A stretch of 64,000 bases of DNA from Chinchilla lanigera (lineage: Eukaryota; Chordata; Mammalia; Rodentia; Chinchillidae), in contig NW_004955429.1 of NCBI RefSeq assembly GCF_000276665.1, positions 6,365,488-6,429,487 of the forward strand, in the 5' to 3' direction. The notes under the pieces are model-generated. The model made no database searches, was not told the DNA's origin, and saw nothing but the letters and a program-made list of their open reading frames with translations. This document shows, one piece after another, positions 34,190 through 45,799 of this stretch. Position numbers and translations under genes: made by a program. Position 1 is the first letter of the stretch. Every line of letters starts with the position of its first letter.

Positions 34190-35769
34190 GAGCCGTGGTT
34201 CCTCTGTGTCAGTTGTGTTTCTCTCTGCGGCAGACAGATTGTAAATACTACTAAGAGGATCTGTAGCTTATCCGGGAAGAGGTAAAAGTGAAATTGAATC
34301 TTTTCCCTTTCTAGAGGCTTGGCTTCAATGTGTGAGCTATTTTATCCATAAATAATAACTTTCATGACAAAGCTGACTTATGGCAAAATGGACAGAGAGA
34401 TAAATCTCTTTAGTGAGTACCTTGTAAAGGCCTATGCTTGTTTTCAGTTTTGCTTACCCTTGGTTCCACGTGTCTGCAGTGTGGGAAACTTCATTGGGAT
34501 CCCGTGGATGGCAAGGAGAACATTTTTTGGGGATTCCACCATCATGGGTACTGGATGAGCCAACATAGACCTGCTATAGCACTTCTTCTGAACAATGTGT
34601 GTTTCAGTGTAATTAATATATTTGAAGGTAATTTAAGCATAGTATACTCTTCGTGTTTTTTGTGAGCAGTTTGGTCCACAAGAAACGTTGAGCCAGCACA
34701 GCAAATGACACTCACATGGGGTGTTCTGGCAGTATGGCACCGCCAGTGACTGAACCGCATAGGAATACATAAGGCACACACCTCGGACATCTGCCAGCAC
34801 TCCCAGCCACTCTAGGTCTGATGCCTCACAACTTTCTGCCTGACATCACCTCCCCCTCCACTTTACCTAATAACCAGGATCTGCACTGCCTGAGCAGCCA
34901 CTGTCACAGGTACAACTCAGGTCTTTTTCAAGGTTACTTTATTTTGGTATTTGTATTTCCTAAGCTTTTACTATGTTTGAAACTATGCTACTGTTTTATG
35001 AAGTTTTTTTAATATGTAATTGGTCAAGTTTTGGGGTGTTGTCCCTAATTTTCTTCATAAGATCTATGGTTTCTATTGTATCTTTTTGCATAGAGCAGGG
35101 ATTCTTAGGAGCAAAATGTCGCAGTATTGCAGAACTGACTACTGTGAGTCAGGAGCTTTCATTCCTTTTTTTGTGTTTTGGGGTTTTGTTGTTGTTGTTG
35201 TTTGGTGGATGATTTGAATGTAAATACTGATTTTCCCTTGTCATTATTTAATTTCCTCAGCTGAACATTTCCTGATCCCAGGAAATTGCTATTTGTAATT
35301 CAGACAAGCAGGTCTTTGGTAGAAAGCTTTAATCCTTAGTGCAGAACTTTTGGGAATAGTAGTTAAGAGCTCAAGGTAAGCAGTAAGGGATGCTGTATAA
35401 TGAAGTACTGTTGTATAGAGGGTGTACATGGATATAATGATCCCCAGAGGTCAAATAGAGAACTCAGTTTTTTGGACTCCTGATTCCAGGAGCTCTGAGG
35501 GCTCTCAATACCACCATGTACAGCCTTTCTAGGACTTTTTAATAGGTACAAAATCAGAGATCATACTGACTGTTGTGCATACCTCAGACTCTCAAAATAA
35601 GTGGCTCCCATCTTTCCCTTTATCTCCATCTTCTTGACATTTTATTTAGCCTCAATCACGTGATACCGAGATTGCAGTATTAAAAACTTACTTGTTTTTT
35701 CTTTAAAGGGCAAAAACTCAGCTATGCCTTTTGAATTCCCATTTTCAGGAGTCTTGACTAGCCTAGTTT
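34190..35769. other. Intergenic, no gene found
   Basis: Sequence downstream of the PIP4K2A polyadenylation site. It has a short (TTG)n run at about 35185-35200 and otherwise no recognisable repeat or coding sequence. Confidence 0.7.
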
Positions 35770-36138
35770 GGATCTTGACTGTCTCCAAGGGCCCACATGT
35801 TAAAAGTGTGGTCCCAAGCCTGAGATGGCTATTTGGAGGTACTGGAGAGGTGGGGCTTAATGGAAGGAAGTTAGGTCACTAGGGCTATGGCCTTAAAGGG
35901 AGTCTTAAGACCCTGGTCCCTCCTGTTCTTATCTCTGCTTCCCAGCTGCCATGAGGCTAACAATTCTCTTCCACCATGTGTCTCATCAGATGGACCATGC
36001 CACCACAGGCCTAACATGATGAGGCCAATCATCCTTGGACTAAAACTTCTGAAACCCTAAGTCACCATAAACCTTTTCTTCTTTTAAGTTGATTGCCTCG
36101 GGTGTTTTGTCACAGTAACAGAAAGCTAACTAGCTCAC
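35770..36138 (+). repeat. MaLR-type LTR-like repeat
   Basis: It shows GGAGGTACTGGAGAGGTGGG, CCTCCTGTTCTTATCTCTGC, CTTCCACCATGTGTCTCATC, then CATAAACCTTTTCTTCTTTT and a TGTCACAGTAACAGAAAGCT end, the order of mammalian MaLR-like solo LTRs. A relative in reverse orientation is inserted at 42451-42839. Confidence 0.65.
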
Positions 36139-37330
36139 CCACATAACCTTATTCAGCCTCTGGCCAGCCTTCTTTTGATCCCCTTTCCATTATTCTAAAC
36201 TGGCATCTTCAATCTGCCAGCATGTCAAAGAGTCACTCAGTTAAGTGGCCCAAAAACTACTAAAGTGTACCAGGAAAATTAGAATTGACAACATACCCTA
36301 GATGATTATTGGAAGTTCTTTCATAAGAGAAAACCTAAAGAGTGGAATACCTTTATATCAAAACTGAACACCTTTTAGAAATTTGTTCCAGTTTTGTTTG
36401 CCATTCTGGAAAAATCCTGCCAAAGGGCATCAACTCCATAGTCTGTAATTTTCTGTCACTTTTAAACACTGGTCATTTAATTCCATAAGAGGGAACAAAA
36501 GATTACAGTTTCCTAGAATAGGCTGGCATAGATATGTGTCTTATAATATCACACTTATCACTAGAAGAAGTGTTACAGATGAGGAAACCGTTCATCTAAA
36601 TAACAGAATGGTTCTCTATGATTTAAAAATGATTTTTTTTCAAGCAGGGTTAAAGGTTAAGTAACAAGGGTGCCTTGAGCCCAGGATTGAATAGCTAGTT
36701 GTGGAACAGACACCCCTGCAGAGGCATTGTCTGGGTAGGGGTGTTGTGGACTTTGTGTAGTGTGATTTTTCAGAAAATTCTTGTAATCGTTACTAACGTA
36801 AGCTTTTGTGCATGAGAGCACCTCCTTTGTGCCCTCCCTAATTCATTTAGTTGGAGCCTGACATAAGTGAGTCCATTTTAGCACTGCCATCTTTCACAAA
36901 ACCTTGGCTTGGAGAAGCTGTGACTTATTCAAGGGCATAGTACTCAGTGGCAAAGCTGGGATTAAGACTCACCTCTCTATTCCAGCTCAGGAGTAGAAAT
37001 TAAATGTGTGACAGTGGAGCTGGGACACTCTGGTCCCTGGGACCTCACCTTCACTCTAATAAGGATTCATCTGTAGAATTCCATTTCCTATCTTCCATAG
37101 TCCAGTAGTTTGTTGTTGCTGCTGCTCTTTCTCACTTTTTTTTTAATCAAGGGTCTCAGGAGTACAAAAATATTTTTCGACCCAATGAACAACAGCCTGT
37201 GGTGGTGGGACTTGGAAATCTATCAGTAAAATATGTTCCTGGGTGCGTCTCATGGATGGCCAGACCTGAAAATGGTTAGCATCTCCCAATGATGACGAAT
37301 TTTAAATAATTTTTCATGTGTTATATAGAT
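36139..37330. other. Intergenic, a MIR fragment only
   Basis: Apart from the MIR at about 36895-36990, nothing is recognised. Confidence 0.65.
36895..36990 (-). repeat. MIR SINE remnant
   Basis: Reversed MIR core: GAGAAGCTGTGACTTATTCA, then GTGGCAAAGCTGGGATTAAG and a CAGCTC end. Confidence 0.65.
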
Positions 37331-37369
<39 letters not shown>

Positions 37370-37370
37370 C
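37331..37370 (+). repeat. (TG)n(TA)n microsatellite
   Basis: About 14 TG units flow into a short TA run. Confidence 0.95.
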
Positions 37371-37423
37371 ATATAAAAAAATGATCCTAATATATTAACG
37401 TGGTTGTCTCTTACAGATTAGAG

Positions 37424-37637
37424 CAGAATTCAGCAAACCGTAGCCTGAGGATCAAATCCAGGCCACTGCATGATTTATATTATGAATAAAGTTTTATTGG
37501 AACACAGCCATGCCCATCCATTTAGTATTTTCTATGACTGTCTTCAGCTTCCAGGGGCAGAGTAATAGTTGTTACAGAAATTTTATGGCCCAAACATTTA
37601 TTATCTAGCCCTGTACAGGAAGAGTTGGCTGGCTTAT
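37424..37637 (+). repeat. hAT-like DNA transposon remnant, second copy
   Basis: The conserved AATAAAGTTTTATTGGAACA and CAGCCATGCCCATCCATTTA core is framed by decayed inverted ends (CAGCAAACCGTAGCCTGAG at left, GAGTTGGCTGGCTTATG at right). It is the same family as 2673-2901. Confidence 0.68.
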
Positions 37638-38295
37638 GAAGTGGAGCCTCCTTTTAGTATTACAAAGTTATTTCTGCAAAACCGTGGGCTTCAGTTCCTT
37701 CATGTGTTTCCTCATCAATGATAAGCTATAAAGCAGTTTGAAAAACTTCACAACTTGCCAGCAAAATCAAATACTAAAAAGTCCTAATATTTAGAGTTGA
37801 CCAATGTTTTTAATACCCCTGTCATAAATGCATCCACAGTGACCTTTGATGAGTAACTAGTTCTAGGTGTCCCTTAGTTTTCAAACCAGTGTGCTATGCT
37901 TTTGGGCTTTTGGTTTTTAAAAGAAAAAAAAAATGACCCCTGAAGCTTAGAGCACCTGTAGTCCGATCACCTTTCTCTTACCTACTGTGACCCATTAATC
38001 TTTGTGTCTACTAGTCTTATTAGCACATACAGAATATTTACTCTGATTAGATTGTCGGTCTTCACAATCATCAGAATAGGGATGGTAAGATCCCACGGTG
38101 GGCGATTAGCTCATGTGCATGTCAGATTCTAGGATTTTCTGATCATGTAAAAGTTAAGCTGTATCCCTGTGTTATCCTATCTATCCCTGGACACCTGCAT
38201 CATCCACAGACAACTGACCTCACGAAAACTGTCACACCATGTATCAAAATTATATACCTGCCTTTGAATTTGTGGTTCAGTAACTGCTATGACCT

Positions 38296-38398
38296 TTTTT
38301 TTCCTATTCTTGAGACCGAGCCTTGCTAAGTCACTAAGTTGCCCAGGATGGACTCAAACTTATGACCCTCCTGCCTCAACCTCCCAGCGCTGGGATTG
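38296..38398 (-). repeat. B1-type SINE fragment
   Basis: Reversed B1: CTTGAGACCGAGCCTTGCTA, GTTGCCCAGGATGGACTCAA, then CTCCTGCCTCAACCTCCCAG. It may be the B1 half of a dimer. Confidence 0.8.
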
Positions 38399-38580
38399 GT
38401 TATCTTAAATTGGCATCACAGTTCCTCATGGAGTTGCCTGTCTGTGAAACCTTTAGAAAGGGTCATAGATTTAGTTTTCCATTCTGCTAAAATCCTGTAA
38501 AAACAGATGGTTGAGCTCTTCAACATACGTGATATTTTATTTTCTCAAAAAACAACTTGTAATATCTACCTACTGTGGGG

Positions 38581-38664
38581 GTTTTTTTGTGGTGCTAGGG
38601 GTCAAACCCAGGGCCTCACATACGCTAAATGAATTATCTTCCACTGAGCTGCACTCCTGGCCCC
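38581..38664 (-). repeat. ID-type SINE
   Basis: Reversed ID: GTGCTAGGGGTCAAACCCAG, TCCACTGAGCTGCACTCCTG. It has a T run at the left. Confidence 0.8.
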
Positions 38665-40082
38665 TCACACACTTGAATTTCTGTAGTCTCATAGAACTCT
38701 GGCTAAGGCTTCTGTAGCAGCTGATATGTGCAACATGTCCTTAAATTTTAATAATGATGATGCTTAAATATTAGAGCTTAGGTGGACCGTGTTTACCTGG
38801 CAATTCCCCGAAGCTTCCTAGTATTTTGGGGATCAGTAGCTAACCAGTCTGTTGGTCTCGGTGCCCTTACACAGTCTCAGATCTTACCCCCAATTCCAGA
38901 AGGGAACTTTTCCTGCTCTAGTTGTACTTCTATGTCTTGAAACTAGGATTCAACCAAGCAGAATAATGGAGGTTTCCTTTGTTTCTAGGCATGGAACTTA
39001 ACTATTCTCCTAACCTGCTTTTGGTTTTGTTTGATTTTTTCTAGATTGTGGTGTTGGTTTAATGAAAGTCAGGTCTTTCTAAGTTTCACTAAGTACATAA
39101 CCACAGAGTCGGTGAAAGGGCGGTATTGCAGTGAAGACGGACACTTCAGGGCGTGCAAAGCACACGATCTTCCCATTGTTGAGCATACATTTCCAACCAA
39201 ACCCTTACGGTGAGCCGTGAAGGTCTTTTTTTCCTTTAATATTTGCCCAACAGACACATGGACTTAGTTTTTAATTACATAACATGCCATAAACAGCACT
39301 GCCTCTTGACTAACAAGAAGCAAAGATGCTAAACCACACAGGTAGTTGTGTGTATTGATCAGAGCTCCGATGGGCCAGACTCAGGGCATTCGGGGCTTGG
39401 TAACTAACGTTTCTGTTCCTTGAGGAGGTGGGGTACGCGTGCCCTGGGTGTGTAGATGTTGCTCCTGGCTTCCTTCTGACCATGTGGGCTAGTCCAAATG
39501 ATGTCAGCTATCACGGTTTTAAATCATCACTGTAATGTAATGTAGTCTTGATAGAGTCCTTACATTACCTCACATGTCTGCTTTCTAAAGCATTTTTTGT
39601 TCACGTTCTCACATTTGAATCTCATACCCATAGTTACATTTTTGTGATTCTTTCTTCACAGTTGACAAGAGGAGGGGGTAGTAAAGCACACACGTCTTCA
39701 GCCAGCTCGCAGAGTACCAAGTGTCCTTTGCGCTACATCTGTCACCCCTACTTTCAGTTTTTCCCAAGCGTCCTGTGTTCTTCTCCGTTTCCTTCCATTG
39801 AATGCATGTGGAGTCAAACGACTCAGAGTTTGTACTTCACCCAGTTGGGTTGGTAGCTGCTGGTTTGCCTTGTTCATACTTTTCATTGAAGCCTGTTGCC
39901 TTCTAAGACTCACCCCAGTGGTTTCCTCAGAAATCAGAAGTTACTCTATCAAATACTGATCTAGGTGTTGCTTTGAAGGTATTTTTCAGATGCTTTTTGA
40001 ATCTATAATTCACTAAGGAAGATTAGAGTGTACAATAGATAATCAGGGTGGGCCAGCTGCAATCAGTTAAAACACCTTCATA

Positions 40083-40182
40083 GGGGCTGGGGATTTAGCT
40101 CAGTGGCACAGCGCCTGCCTGGCAAGTGCAAGGTCGTGAGTTCGATCCCCAATACCAGAGAAAAACCAAAAAAAAAAAAAAA
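40083..40182 (+). mobile_element. Young ID SINE
   Basis: It begins TAGGGGCTGGGGATTTAGCT, includes GCAAGTGCAAGGTCGTGAGT and ends CCAATACCAGAG plus an A-rich tail. The flanks share only a weak CCTTCA duplication. Confidence 0.9.
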
Positions 40183-40471
40183 ATGCCTTCAGAGAAAAAC
40201 TGAGGCTTTATAATAGAATATTCCTGTGGGCAACAGTTCAAGTGTGGGATTTCCAGCCTGCCCTGTGGGTGTTGGTCTAAGCAGCCTCCAGAATCACAGA
40301 TGTTGATACCTGATAGGTATCTCCTACTTGTGTTTCTCTGGGGGAACCCTCCAGATGTTACACAGCTTTTTCAATAGCAAGAACATGAAACACTTCTGGA
40401 ATGGTGTGGTGAAGACCTCGAGCTCTTCCACAGGTCTGTGTGGCAGTGCCAATGCCGGGGCTGCTATCACT

Positions 40472-40920
40472 ATCACTCTAGTGAGTCCTGAAAAGTCCGG
40501 TGTATTTTGTTATACTCAATACACACAGCAAATAGCTTTATCCATCTTTACTGTCATTGCCATTAAGGCTGTGGAGCAAAGCTGCGCTCATGTGGTATTC
40601 AGGAAAGCAGACATCGACTCACCAGAGGGTGGGAGAACTTGCTGAGGCTAAGGTGAAATGTGTGGTCACCATTATACAGAATCCACTCCAGAATGAGGGT
40701 TCAGCTGATTTTTGGACAGGGAGAAGGACCCGAAGGATCAAAAATACAGTCAGTCCTTGGCCAGTGATCTACAGTAAGCTTTATAAAGACCTGGAGAAAC
40801 CGAAGAAGACTGCACCCACAGAGGGCCACACACCATGACCACTGGCCGCAGTGACTGCACTGTGTATGTAAGAAGAACTGAGTCTGTGGACCTTGTCTTC
40901 TAACATAAATAAAAACTCTG
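40472..40920 (+). pseudogene. RPS18: RPS18 processed pseudogene
   Basis: In broken frames the + strand reads recognisable pieces of 40S ribosomal protein S18: LVSPEKS near the N-terminus, then IAIKAVEQSCAHVVFRKADI, VVTIIQNPLQ and a DLEKPKK segment. The parental order is [37 protein letters not shown]. The order is colinear without introns, with frameshifts (for example near 40615), internal deletions, a lost histidine-rich part and no intact stop. It ends with a C-terminus-like TGACCACTGGCCGC and an RPS18-like 3'UTR with AATAAA at 40908-40913. No poly(A) tail or target duplication survives, so it is old. It is not expected to make protein. Confidence 0.85.
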
Positions 40921-40924
40921 TGCG

Positions 40925-42416
40925 AACTCACCTATGGAAGCAGTGAAAACACAGAAGTTGTCATAATCAGATTTTTTATTAGCCAGAGGCATGCAGTAAT
41001 CCAAAGAACTTTATTCAAGAAACAGCTAAATCTCTGAAAGAATAGTGAGATTTTTGTGTTTTATCTTCCTTTAATCCCATTCCCCTACCTCTGGCTCCTC
41101 AGTATGAAAACTAGCATCCACACAAGAGTAACAGAACCAGCAGCCGCTGGAGGGGAGAAAATGGATTTGCAGCTTTCCTCAACTTGGCCTGCGAGCTTCC
41201 AAGGTAGAAAAGGTTCAAACCCCAGAACATTTGTTAGAAATAATCAGTGATGACTGTTTAACATCTCAGCTGCCTCAAGTAGTAGTGACAGTAGAATAAA
41301 CAAAAGGGCTTTAAAAATGTAAAAAGAAAATCTGGGTGATACAGCTAGAGAAGCACCGACATGCTCCTAGATCTGGAAGACAGTACACAGATGCAATGTT
41401 GTGTTCATGCCCTGGGAAATCTGGAGAAGGCTCCTCTCTTAGCTCTGGCTGACCTCGAGGATCTACGTAAGCAGAAAGTGAGGCTAAAGCAGTTATAAAC
41501 TGATGAATGTTGGAGGTATGCCTCAACAGACAGACTGAAGGCCTTAAAGAGTCGAGGCATTTTAGAACATTTCTGTTCAATCACTAGCTGACCACTAAGC
41601 TGAGGGACTACAGTCATCAGTAGCTGCACACAACAAAGAATACAGACTTTAATTGTCCATGAAATTCTCTAGTAAACAATGATAAATGATACCGACAACA
41701 AAACCTTAGGCAGAAAAGGAAAGTGACAAAGAACGGAGAATCTCGTTTCCAGGGATGCCACATTATATTACTTAAAATGTTCCAGTTTTCAACAGCAATA
41801 AAAAACTATAACATAGATGAAGAAAGGAGAATGTAGCCATGACGGAGTGTATGTGGGTTGTGGGTGGGAAGACAGTTAATGTCTTAAAGCCCAAATGTTA
41901 GACTAACAAATAACTTTAAAACAACTATTATAAATATGTGCAAAGAACTAAAGGAAACAATGTCCAAAGAGTTAAAATTTTGTGTCTCAAGAAATGGAGA
42001 ATGTCAATGCCAAAATAGAAATTATTAAATCACAGAAATTCACAAGAAAAAGTACAATATAAATGTAATTTGTCTACTTTTTTCCTATCCAAAGGTTAAA
42101 GAAATCTCAAACCAATTTGATAAAAGGTTTTGACCTTTAACCTATTAACATGGCATATCAAATTAATTTTTTTCAGGTTCATAAGCAAACCGATAGATGC
42201 AAAAACATTATGTAACAAAAGCTAGTAACTTTCCATGCTTAAAGAAAGAAAATTTGACAAGCTAATAGAAGGATAGTCCCTTAACTTCTAGGGACATCTG
42301 GGAACAACCTACAGCTAGCATCATCTTGAATAGTGACAGACTGAATATTTTCTCCCCAAGTTCAGGAGAACATCAAGGATACCCACTCTTGCCATGTCCA
42401 TTTAGCATTTGTCTCA
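40925..42416. other. Intergenic, no gene found
   Basis: AT-rich sequence. Parts (about 41700-42350) resemble decayed L1 in composition (A-rich on + strand), but I cannot place them firmly. Confidence 0.55.
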
Positions 42417-43096
42417 GTTTGGACTGGTTTAACAAATTACTATAGTCTGTGTCTTAGTCACTTTCTTGTTGCTGCAGCAAAACACCTGATACAACTTGAG
42501 GAGAGAGGTTTGGTTTTGGCTTAGGGTTTCGGTGGGTTCATTCCATGGTCAGCTGGCTCCAAGGCCAAAATGGCATGATGGAAGGGACTGGTGGAGGAAA
42601 GCTGCTCATATCATGGCAGCACGAAGGAACCAGGGCAGGAGATACAGCCTTCTAAGCCACAACCCCAGTGACCCACCTCCAACCAGGCCACACCTCCTAA
42701 CAGCATATTTAGCTACTAAATTCATAAATGGATGAAATCACTGATAAGTATAGCACCCCTGATCTAATCACCCTCCAAAAGCTCCACCCTAGAACACATG
42801 AAGATTTGATGGGACATTCTAGATCCAAACCAGAACAACATTTATTTCTTACAGTTCTGAGGCTGGAAGTCTAAGATCAGAGACCAGACCCAGTCAAGTC
42901 TGGTGAGGGCTCTCTTCAATATAAGGTGTCTTCTTGCTGTGCCCTCACATGGCAAAAAGAGCTACCTGGCTTGCTGACACTTTCTTATAAGGGTATTAAT
43001 CCCATGACCTCTCAAAGGCCCTCCCAGACACCATCATACAGGTTTCAACATATGAATTAGGGGGAGACACAAATGAATATTCAGTCCATTGTAGCA
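42417..43096 (-). repeat. MaLR-type LTR, interrupted by a second LTR
   Basis: Outer parts match a reversed MaLR LTR: GGTTTAACAAATTACTATAG at left, then after the insertion TTATTTCTTACAGTTCTGAG, GGCTGGAAGTCTAAGATCAG, TCTTGCTGTGCCCTCACATG and CAACATATGAATTAGGGGGA at right. The gap between the two parts is 42451-42839. Confidence 0.7.
42451..42839 (-). repeat. LTR-like repeat inserted in a MaLR LTR
   Basis: It starts GTCTTAGTCACTTTCTTGTT, with AAAACACCTGATACAACTTG, GTGGAGGAAAGCTGCTCATA and CCACACCTCCTAACAGCATA. This is the reverse of the type at 35770-36138. No clear target duplication was found. Confidence 0.65.
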
Positions 43097-43326
43097 TTGG
43101 CTTAATGGTTCCAGCCGTGGAGACTGGTGAGAGAATGAAATGAGGCATCCAGATGAGGAAAGAACAGAGAGCCCAGTATTGTATGTAAAAATTTTAAGGA
43201 ACACCCTCCCCCTCAAAACTCCTTATTTCCCTGTTTGTCTTAACATCCTTTATTGCGATTTTATGTGCATCTTGGACATGTTGAAAGTTTTTGAATTTTT
43301 GTATTTTCCTAAGTTCCATTTCATAC

Positions 43327-43403
43327 TTTTTGGTGGTGCTGGAGATAAAATCCAGAGCCTCATACGAGGCAAGTGCTCTACAACTGAGGCACACCACAGA
43401 CCC
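43327..43403 (-). repeat. ID-type SINE remnant
   Basis: Reversed ID: GGTGGTGCTGGAGATAAAAT, CCTCATACGAGGCAAGTGCT, CTACAACTGAGGCACACCAC. It is diverged. Confidence 0.72.
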
Positions 43404-43589
43404 TTCTTCTTTTACTGAATATCTTAAGCATCAGCTGAGATGTACAGCGGGAGCTCTGTTAAAATTCAACTGGCTTTTCTACTTCGAGATAAGTTGACCA
43501 GCATGGTAAGTCATGTCTTCTTACACTGCTGAAGGTATGGCTTATGTGTGGTTGTCTTTGCTATCCTTATTGGATTCCTGGGTATTTGA

Positions 43590-43900
43590 AGCAGGTAGGT
43601 GAATGTCCCCCCAAACCTTCATGTGTTCTGAGGTGGGGCTTTGGAGGGTGATTGAATCAGGGGTGCTGTACTCATCAGTGAATTCATCCATTTATGAGCT
43701 TAATAGCTAAATAATTAATCAGCCCCATTGTCCTTTATGTGAAAATTCTAATGGAGCTGCCCCTATCATGGCATCATGGCTGCTCATAAATGTACCTTGG
43801 GGTCTGGACACGGGCCCTCTGCTCCCTGTATAGTTGATCTGGTTGATCTCTAGTTGATCTCTCAGACTCCAGTTTTCAAATATACATCATTAATGCCTAC
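43590..43900 (+). repeat. MaLR-type LTR remnant
   Basis: It shows GTGAATGTCCCCCCAAACCT, TGAGGTGGGGCTTTGGAGGG, TGATTGAATCAGGGGTGCTG and a damaged GGACACGGGCCCTCTGCTCC region. The 3' end is truncated. Confidence 0.6.
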
Positions 43901-43984
43901 CTGTGTGTCTCCTGCCTGTGTCTGTTCTTTGAAATCCCAAACTTCATCAATGGCTTGTTCAGCCTCTTCATTTTGATGTTTTAA

Positions 43985-44760
43985 AGGTCCTTAACGACCT
44001 GTAGTACTGAACTAAATTCACTGGATCCTCCCCACAAATTTTAGGCCTCCTCCAGTTCTTCCTTGCTTACTCTTACCCATCTAGTTATGTAAGCCAAAAT
44101 CTTGGGGATCATTCCTCCCCAACCTTAATTCCATCAACCCCTCCCCACATCCAGTAATGTCACATTCTCCTAGTTCCTACTCCTCAAATCCATCCGCTTC
44201 CCTCTGTGTTCATTACCTTGTTTAAGCATCCGGAGTCCATTGAGTTACTCAAGCCAGAGAGTAGGACCATCCATGGCTCATTCCTTCCACTCCTTCATTA
44301 CCACTTTTCATCTGTCTGCAAATTCTGCTAGCTTCTCATTCAAAGTATCCCATTCCATCTACTACTTGTCTGTATTTCCACTGCCACCAGGCTCGTCTAA
44401 GCCACCCTGATCTGTAACTGACGGCCATCTTGCTAGAAGGTTTGTTCACCTCTTCCTAAAAGAGAACTCAAAGCATGCCATTCATGCATTTAAAACCCTT
44501 TCATGGTTTCCCATTGAATTTAGATAAACATTCACATTCCCTGCATGACCTGCCAGCTCCAATCATCTCACTCCTCCCTGTTTCTGATAGTGTATCCTCT
44601 CCTCTCCTAGAAGCTTCCTCAGTACTGCAGGTCTACCTGATATGTTTTCATTTCTCAAACAAACGAAGTTCTTCCTGATTTCAGGTCTTTGCCTTCGTTC
44701 TTCCTGTTTCTTGGGATGTCTTTCTTGCACTCTTCCCGTGACTGTTTCCTTCTTACACTC
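43985..44760 (-). repeat. Ancient L2-like repeat
   Basis: The + strand reads the reversed order of an old mammalian repeat: CCACTGCCACCAGGCTCGTC, TTTAAAACCCTTTCATGGTT, TCCCATTGAATTTAGATAAA, CTGCATGACCTGCCAGCTCC, then CAGGTCTTTGCCTTCGTTCT. The same family contributes the fragments at 2255 and 24790. The family name is uncertain. Confidence 0.6.
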
Positions 44761-45139
44761 AACATCCCATGAGATGTAGTGGGAGTTCTGTTATTCTCTA
44801 TCACAGCAGTTGGGTTATTTCCATTATAATGTATCTCATGATCTTTTTTTCCCCTGCGTGTGGTTTGTTCACATACTTTTCTGTATATTCCCTGTAATGA
44901 GGTGGAAGCATAAGGTATGGTGCCATCTCTGGAGGAGACACAAAGCTGCCAAAGGAAAGTGATTCTATCTTGCTTGCCATCCAAAGGATTGTGTGCCAAA
45001 GGGGGCTGAAATGGCTACTGAAGAGGGAACATTTTGGCACAGAGAAGAGTAGACAGGGAGGGTTGAGACAGCAGAGCGTTTTCAAGTAGCTTCCTGTGGC
45101 TGGCGTGTAAGTGAAAAGCCAGTATTAGATTATTTTAGG

Positions 45140-45244
45140 GTTTTTTTGTTTCGTTTTGTTTTGTTTTCCCCCGGTACCAGGAATCGAACTCAACCTCACG
45201 CTTGCAAGGCAGGCGCTGTGCCGCTGAGCTAAATCCCCAGCCCC
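45140..45244 (-). mobile_element. Young ID SINE with target-site duplication
   Basis: After a T-rich tail it reads CCGGTACCAGGAATCGAACT and ends GAGCTAAATCCCCAGCCCC. GCCAGTATTAGA just outside is repeated at both ends (45118-45129 and 45250-45261, with an A-rich extension). Confidence 0.92.
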
Positions 45245-45334
45245 GAAAGGCCAGTATTAGAAAGCTGAATAAGACAGCACATGCTGTGCACCCCTGTCTG
45301 CCAGTGCTGGTATGTGGAACTTCCTCCTCTGTCA

Positions 45335-45795
45335 TGGGAGTTCCTCTCGTAGGAATTTACCCTACGCTGATACTCCAGTCTGTGAAATAATAGCTGCATG
45401 TCATGAAGTCACTGTATTGGCAAAATGGGAAACAGCGTCAGTGTCTAGTTAGGAACATGTATGATAAATGAGAGTTTAATCCCCAAAAGGAAATACTATG
45501 CCACCCTTAACAAGAATAAAGGTAATCTAAATGTGCTGATGTTGGAATAATCTCTCCAGGATACACTGATAAGCAACAACATGGTGTCAGACAGTGTACA
45601 GCAGATAAATCCTTTTGCATTTTAAATGGATGTACAGTGTGTCTGTGATACCTAATACATCTCTGGAAGCAAAAGCAAGAAACCAGTCCGGGGGCTGCTC
45701 TGGAGAGAAGTGTGTAAGAGGGGGGCCAAACTGGAAGGAGGTTTCCAGTATATTATGTACCCTTTCGTACCTTTTCCCTGTACTTCCCTGTTGCA
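45335..45795 (+). repeat. L1M-type LINE 3' remnant
   Basis: CTCGTAGGAATTTACCCTAC, GGCAAAATGGGAAACAGCGT and AAAGGAAATACTATGCCACC follow the order of the 3' part of old mammalian L1. No open reading frame is left. Confidence 0.6.
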
Positions 45796-45799
45796 GATA

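Larger units (their letters stand above)
37640..40082. other. Intergenic, two SINE fragments only
   Basis: SINE fragments lie at 38296-38398 and 38581-38664. The rest holds no gene I can support. Confidence 0.65.

Noticed and set aside
40328..40645. 105-aa gene
   Set aside because: The latter half is the RPS18 pseudogene; the upstream half has no recognisable homology.
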